From Prosthecobacter dejongeii (GTDB lineage Bacteria > Verrucomicrobiota > Verrucomicrobiia > Verrucomicrobiales > Verrucomicrobiaceae): DNA of 64,000 nucleotides. The translations under genes and the position numbers were made by a program. The stretch covers positions 352,943 to 416,942 of the forward strand of contig NZ_JACHIF010000004.1 of assembly GCF_014203045.1 (NCBI RefSeq). Reading direction: 5' to 3'. Each line of letters begins with the position of its first letter. The first letter of the stretch is position 1. Shown piece after piece: positions 61,450-64,000 of the stretch. Under the pieces are notes generated by a model. It was not told the DNA's origin, did no database searches, and saw only the letters and a list, made by a program, of their open reading frames with translations.

Positions 61450-61869
61450 AGATTCACACCAACGCCGCTGTAACTGAACAAAATGCGTGACTCGGTAGGA
61501 ATGAGACATTCGGTTATAAAGAGGAATTAAAAATACCGATATGAGTTTGTCATATCGTGCTGAGCAGGTGCAATTTGCATGACGTATGAGAATCCGGAGG
61601 TTTCGGACTTTGCTTCGCAAGGAACTCATTTTTGAGAATAAGCCGTTAGGCGTAGGGCGGTAAAGTTAGGTTACATATCTTTTGGAATATTTTTGTTTGG
61701 AATCGAAAAAAATCTTTACTCGCAGCCGTCTCCTCTTTGAAAATGCTGATTTTAAGGGCCTTCCCTGAGTTCAACCAACCCCCCGTCTGAGACTTGTCGT
61801 GCGCTGGTGTTTGACACCGCAGGATGAGACCACAGCGACTCAAGGTAGCTCCTTTTCCCCCAACCTTTT
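61450..61869. other. Intergenic region before the repeat protein
   Basis: About 420 bp, A/T-rich in the middle, with a TTGACA at 61810 that could be a -35 element. No gene is supported. Confidence 0.45.
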
Positions 61870-64000
61870 ATGAAAAGCCTGCGTCATCATCGCTTCATCG
61901 TGAATGTCTTTCTAGTCCTACTGACTGGGCTATGGCAGATCTCCATGCCACTTCACGCAGTAACGATTAACTGGACTGCTGGCAGCTCTACGGATCTGAA
62001 TTGGGGAACAGCGGCTAACTGGAATGTGGGGGTCCCCTCCCTGGTTGACGATGTGTTTTTTGGCACGCCTATTCTAAATCCAGGGGCCTTAACGAATCCG
62101 CGACAAATTTTGTTAGGCAACGGTAGCTTGGCGGGTTCTTTGAGCTTTGCCGATCATTATTTGCTGACAGGGGGAAATCTGACTTTGGGATCGGCTCACA
62201 CGATTTCCGTTGGCTCGGGGAAATCTGTTTTATTGCAAAGTCAGGTGCTGGGGACCTTAGGGTTGATTAAGACAGGGAGTGGGTTGCTATCTTTGAATGG
62301 CATCAATAGTTATACTGGTGGCACGGATCTCAATGGTGGTACTTTAAGGATATGGAATGATGGCAATTTGGGGGGCGCTGGTCAGCCTTTGAGACTGGGG
62401 GGAGGAAGCTTGCAAATGGGTTCTACTTCTCTTGTGCGTGGTGTGGAGGTCACATCCAACAGCACTTTGGATGTGGCGCGAAATTTTACCTCCAGCATCA
62501 ATGGGGTGCTCAGTGGTGTGGGCACATTGACCAAGACGGGCGATGGCGAGCTCCGCTTAAACAGCAACAATCCAGGTTTCACAGGTATCCTGAATGTGGA
62601 GCGTGGCACCGTCCGTATGCGGACGAGTGTGAATGATGGGCTCAACAATTTCAATCCAGGATTGAGCGGCGCTTCTGGTTATGTCTTCGGCAATGGCTCT
62701 CAATTGATCTTAGATAATTCGGTCGCGACATCGCTAAATCCGGTAGTGAATATGATTTCAGACACCGCACCGCTGACATTCAATGGTGGACGCCTTAGCT
62801 TTGTGAGCAACAATGCTGCGGGTAATACTGTGTTTACGGAGACGGCTGGTAATGTGATCTTGGCGGAGCGTTATTCGAGCATTGCCGTCACTCGCACGAA
62901 TGCTACTTCAGCAGCGGTGTTGGACCTCGGGGGTTTGACTCAGCAGGCAGGGGCTACGGTGAATTTTGTAGCGACTTCACTGGGAACTACAGGGAATAAC
63001 CCGCGCATCACATTTCGTGCCGCGCCGACGCTGAATGATGAAATCATCGGAGGCTGGGCTTTGGTCAATGGCACTGACTTCGCAGGCTACAATGCTTCCC
63101 AGGGAGTGGGAGCTCTGGGCACGACTGGGTTTGGCGCTTACACAGTCAGAACAGGGACCGACATCGGAACTGCGACGGCGGCAGAAAACGTTTTCATCAC
63201 GGCGGGTAATGGTACGATTGCGACTATCGGCAACCTAACCATCAATTCGCTAAAATTGACGGCGTCAGCGAGCACCCCCGCTTTACTCCAGACGGCTGGA
63301 ACCACACTGACGATTGATTCGGGCGGGATCATCGCTCTGGGGAACTTCACCAAAACACTCGGAACGAGCACTGGATTTATCAAGGCCAACGGTGGCGGGT
63401 TGTACATCCATAATAATGAAAGCACGCTGACGCTGAATTCACAGATCCAAGATGGGAATGTCTCGACCGCTTTGGTTAAAGATCAAGCTGGCGCTTTAAC
63501 CTTGGGGGCAGGTGGCAATAGTACTTACACGGGTGGAACTTATGTGAACGGTGGCACCTTGACCACAGGCACTACAGCTGGCAGGACGTACCTGGGCACT
63601 GGGCCGGTATTCGTTGATTCCGCGAGTCTTGTTCTTCAACGAAATGGTGCCACCTCATCCACGCAGGGCTATCGCGTGAAGAACGGCGGCAACATCACAC
63701 TGACCAACAACATTGCTTACACTTCGACGGGAGATCGTTTTAACATTTCTGCGGGTAGCACTCTCACAGGCACGACGGCAGCCGCGAATCAAGGGTTTAA
63801 CAGCCTCACTCGTGTCTCAGCATTCTCAGGTGGAGGGCAGGTCATTTTAACGCCCGATTCCATCTTGGCGTATGCAGGCACGTTTGTTGGAGAATTTGAT
63901 CTGGCCAATCTGTCTGTTAAAGATTTAGGCAGCTTGAGTGATCTCTACTTTGGTCTAGGCACGGCTGGTACAACGGGGTCTGTAACCGTTGGGGTTGGAA
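61870..64000 (+). CDS. Large secreted protein with autotransporter-associated beta-strand repeats (runs off the window)
   Basis: 710 residues in the window, open to the last base. Signal-peptide-like start (MKSLRHHRFIVNVFLVLLTG, then LWQISMPLHA) followed by a beta-helix with the repeat LIKTGSGLLSLNGINSYTGG and again LTKTGDGELRLNSNNPGFTG and GALTLGAGGNSTYTGGTYVN. Such proteins are extracellular adhesins or surface scaffolds, often anchored by a C-terminal PEP-CTERM or autotransporter barrel, which lies outside. Typical of Verrucomicrobiota, where they reach thousands of residues. Confidence 0.88.
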   Translation, partial: MKSLRHHRFIVNVFLVLLTGLWQISMPLHAVTINWTAGSSTDLNWGTAANWNVGVPSLVDDVFFGTPILNPGALTNPRQILLGNGSLAGSLSFADHYLLTGGNLTLGSAHTISVGSGKSVLLQSQVLGTLGLIKTGSGLLSLNGINSYTGGTDLNGGTLRIWNDGNLGGAGQPLRLGGGSLQMGSTSLVRGVEVTSNSTLDVARNFTSSINGVLSGVGTLTKTGDGELRLNSNNPGFTGILNVERGTVRMRTSVNDGLNNFNPGLSGASGYVFGNGSQLILDNSVATSLNPVVNMISDTAPLTFNGGRLSFVSNNAAGNTVFTETAGNVILAERYSSIAVTRTNATSAAVLDLGGLTQQAGATVNFVATSLGTTGNNPRITFRAAPTLNDEIIGGWALVNGTDFAGYNASQGVGALGTTGFGAYTVRTGTDIGTATAAENVFITAGNGTIATIGNLTINSLKLTASASTPALLQTAGTTLTIDSGGIIALGNFTKTLGTSTGFIKANGGGLYIHNNESTLTLNSQIQDGNVSTALVKDQAGALTLGAGGNSTYTGGTYVNGGTLTTGTTAGRTYLGTGPVFVDSASLVLQRNGATSSTQGYRVKNGGNITLTNNIAYTSTGDRFNISAGSTLTGTTAAANQGFNSLTRVSAFSGGGQVILTPDSILAYAGTFVGEFDLANLSVKDLGSLSDLYFGLGTAGTTGSVTVGVG

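Overview
The window is a bacterial chromosome segment, most likely from Verrucomicrobiota (a Prosthecobacter/Verrucomicrobium-like host). I infer this from a PEP-CTERM protein with a PEP-helix-Arg tail, a very large protein with autotransporter-associated beta-strand repeats, and the general gene style. No rRNA or other taxonomic marker is present, so the assignment rests on gene content alone.

Layout. (1) 1-4.8 kb is host sequence: the 3' end of katG, an OmpA-domain protein with a Pro/Glu/Arg repeat tract, a TPR protein fused to an archaemetzincin-like domain that has lost its zinc site, and tRNA-Ser(UGA). (2) The 3' end of that tRNA is an attachment site occupied by two elements in tandem. 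Copies of the core lie at 4865-4882, 13110-13127 and 52328-52345; the outer two extend to a 55-bp repeat with one mismatch. (3) Element 1 (about 4.88-13.12 kb, 8.2 kb) encodes a tyrosine integrase, a GYF_2 membrane protein, a lipoprotein, a possible replication protein framed by inverted repeats, a GH16 glycosidase, a serine recombinase and a protein resembling phage small terminase. It has no capsid or tail genes and looks like a phage satellite or small integrative element. (4) Element 2 (about 13.1-52.3 kb, 39 kb) is an apparently complete siphovirus-type prophage: integrase; GYF_2 pair; CI-like repressor with three regularly spaced operators; a translationally coupled early operon; ParB-like protein, primase and helicase; a 660-bp repeat-rich gap; TerS/TerL; portal; Clp-type protease; capsid; tail genes, tape measure and fibre; holin and endolysin; plus likely lysogenic cargo (HEPN-like protein, SRAP-like protein, secreted protein). 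(5) 52.4-56.2 kb is a scarred host region: membrane protein, HUH (REP-type) transposase, a duplicated 3' fragment of thiC carrying a small hairpin-rich insertion, and a broken zeta-toxin-like gene with its small partner. (6) 56.2-64 kb is host: intact thiC behind a TPP riboswitch, a haloperoxidase-like PEP-CTERM protein lacking its active-site residues, a ceramidase-like enzyme, and the start of a large beta-strand-repeat protein.

The most interesting system is the pair of elements sharing one tRNA site. The smaller one carries a TerS-like gene and lies directly beside a prophage that could act as its helper, and both carry GYF_2 genes just after their integrases. Also notable are a nested inverted-repeat structure after the element 1 integrase, a long-range inverted repeat around the possible replication gene, a 20-bp palindrome found three times in the prophage, a repeat-rich candidate packaging site or origin before terS, and virion-type proteins with export signals.
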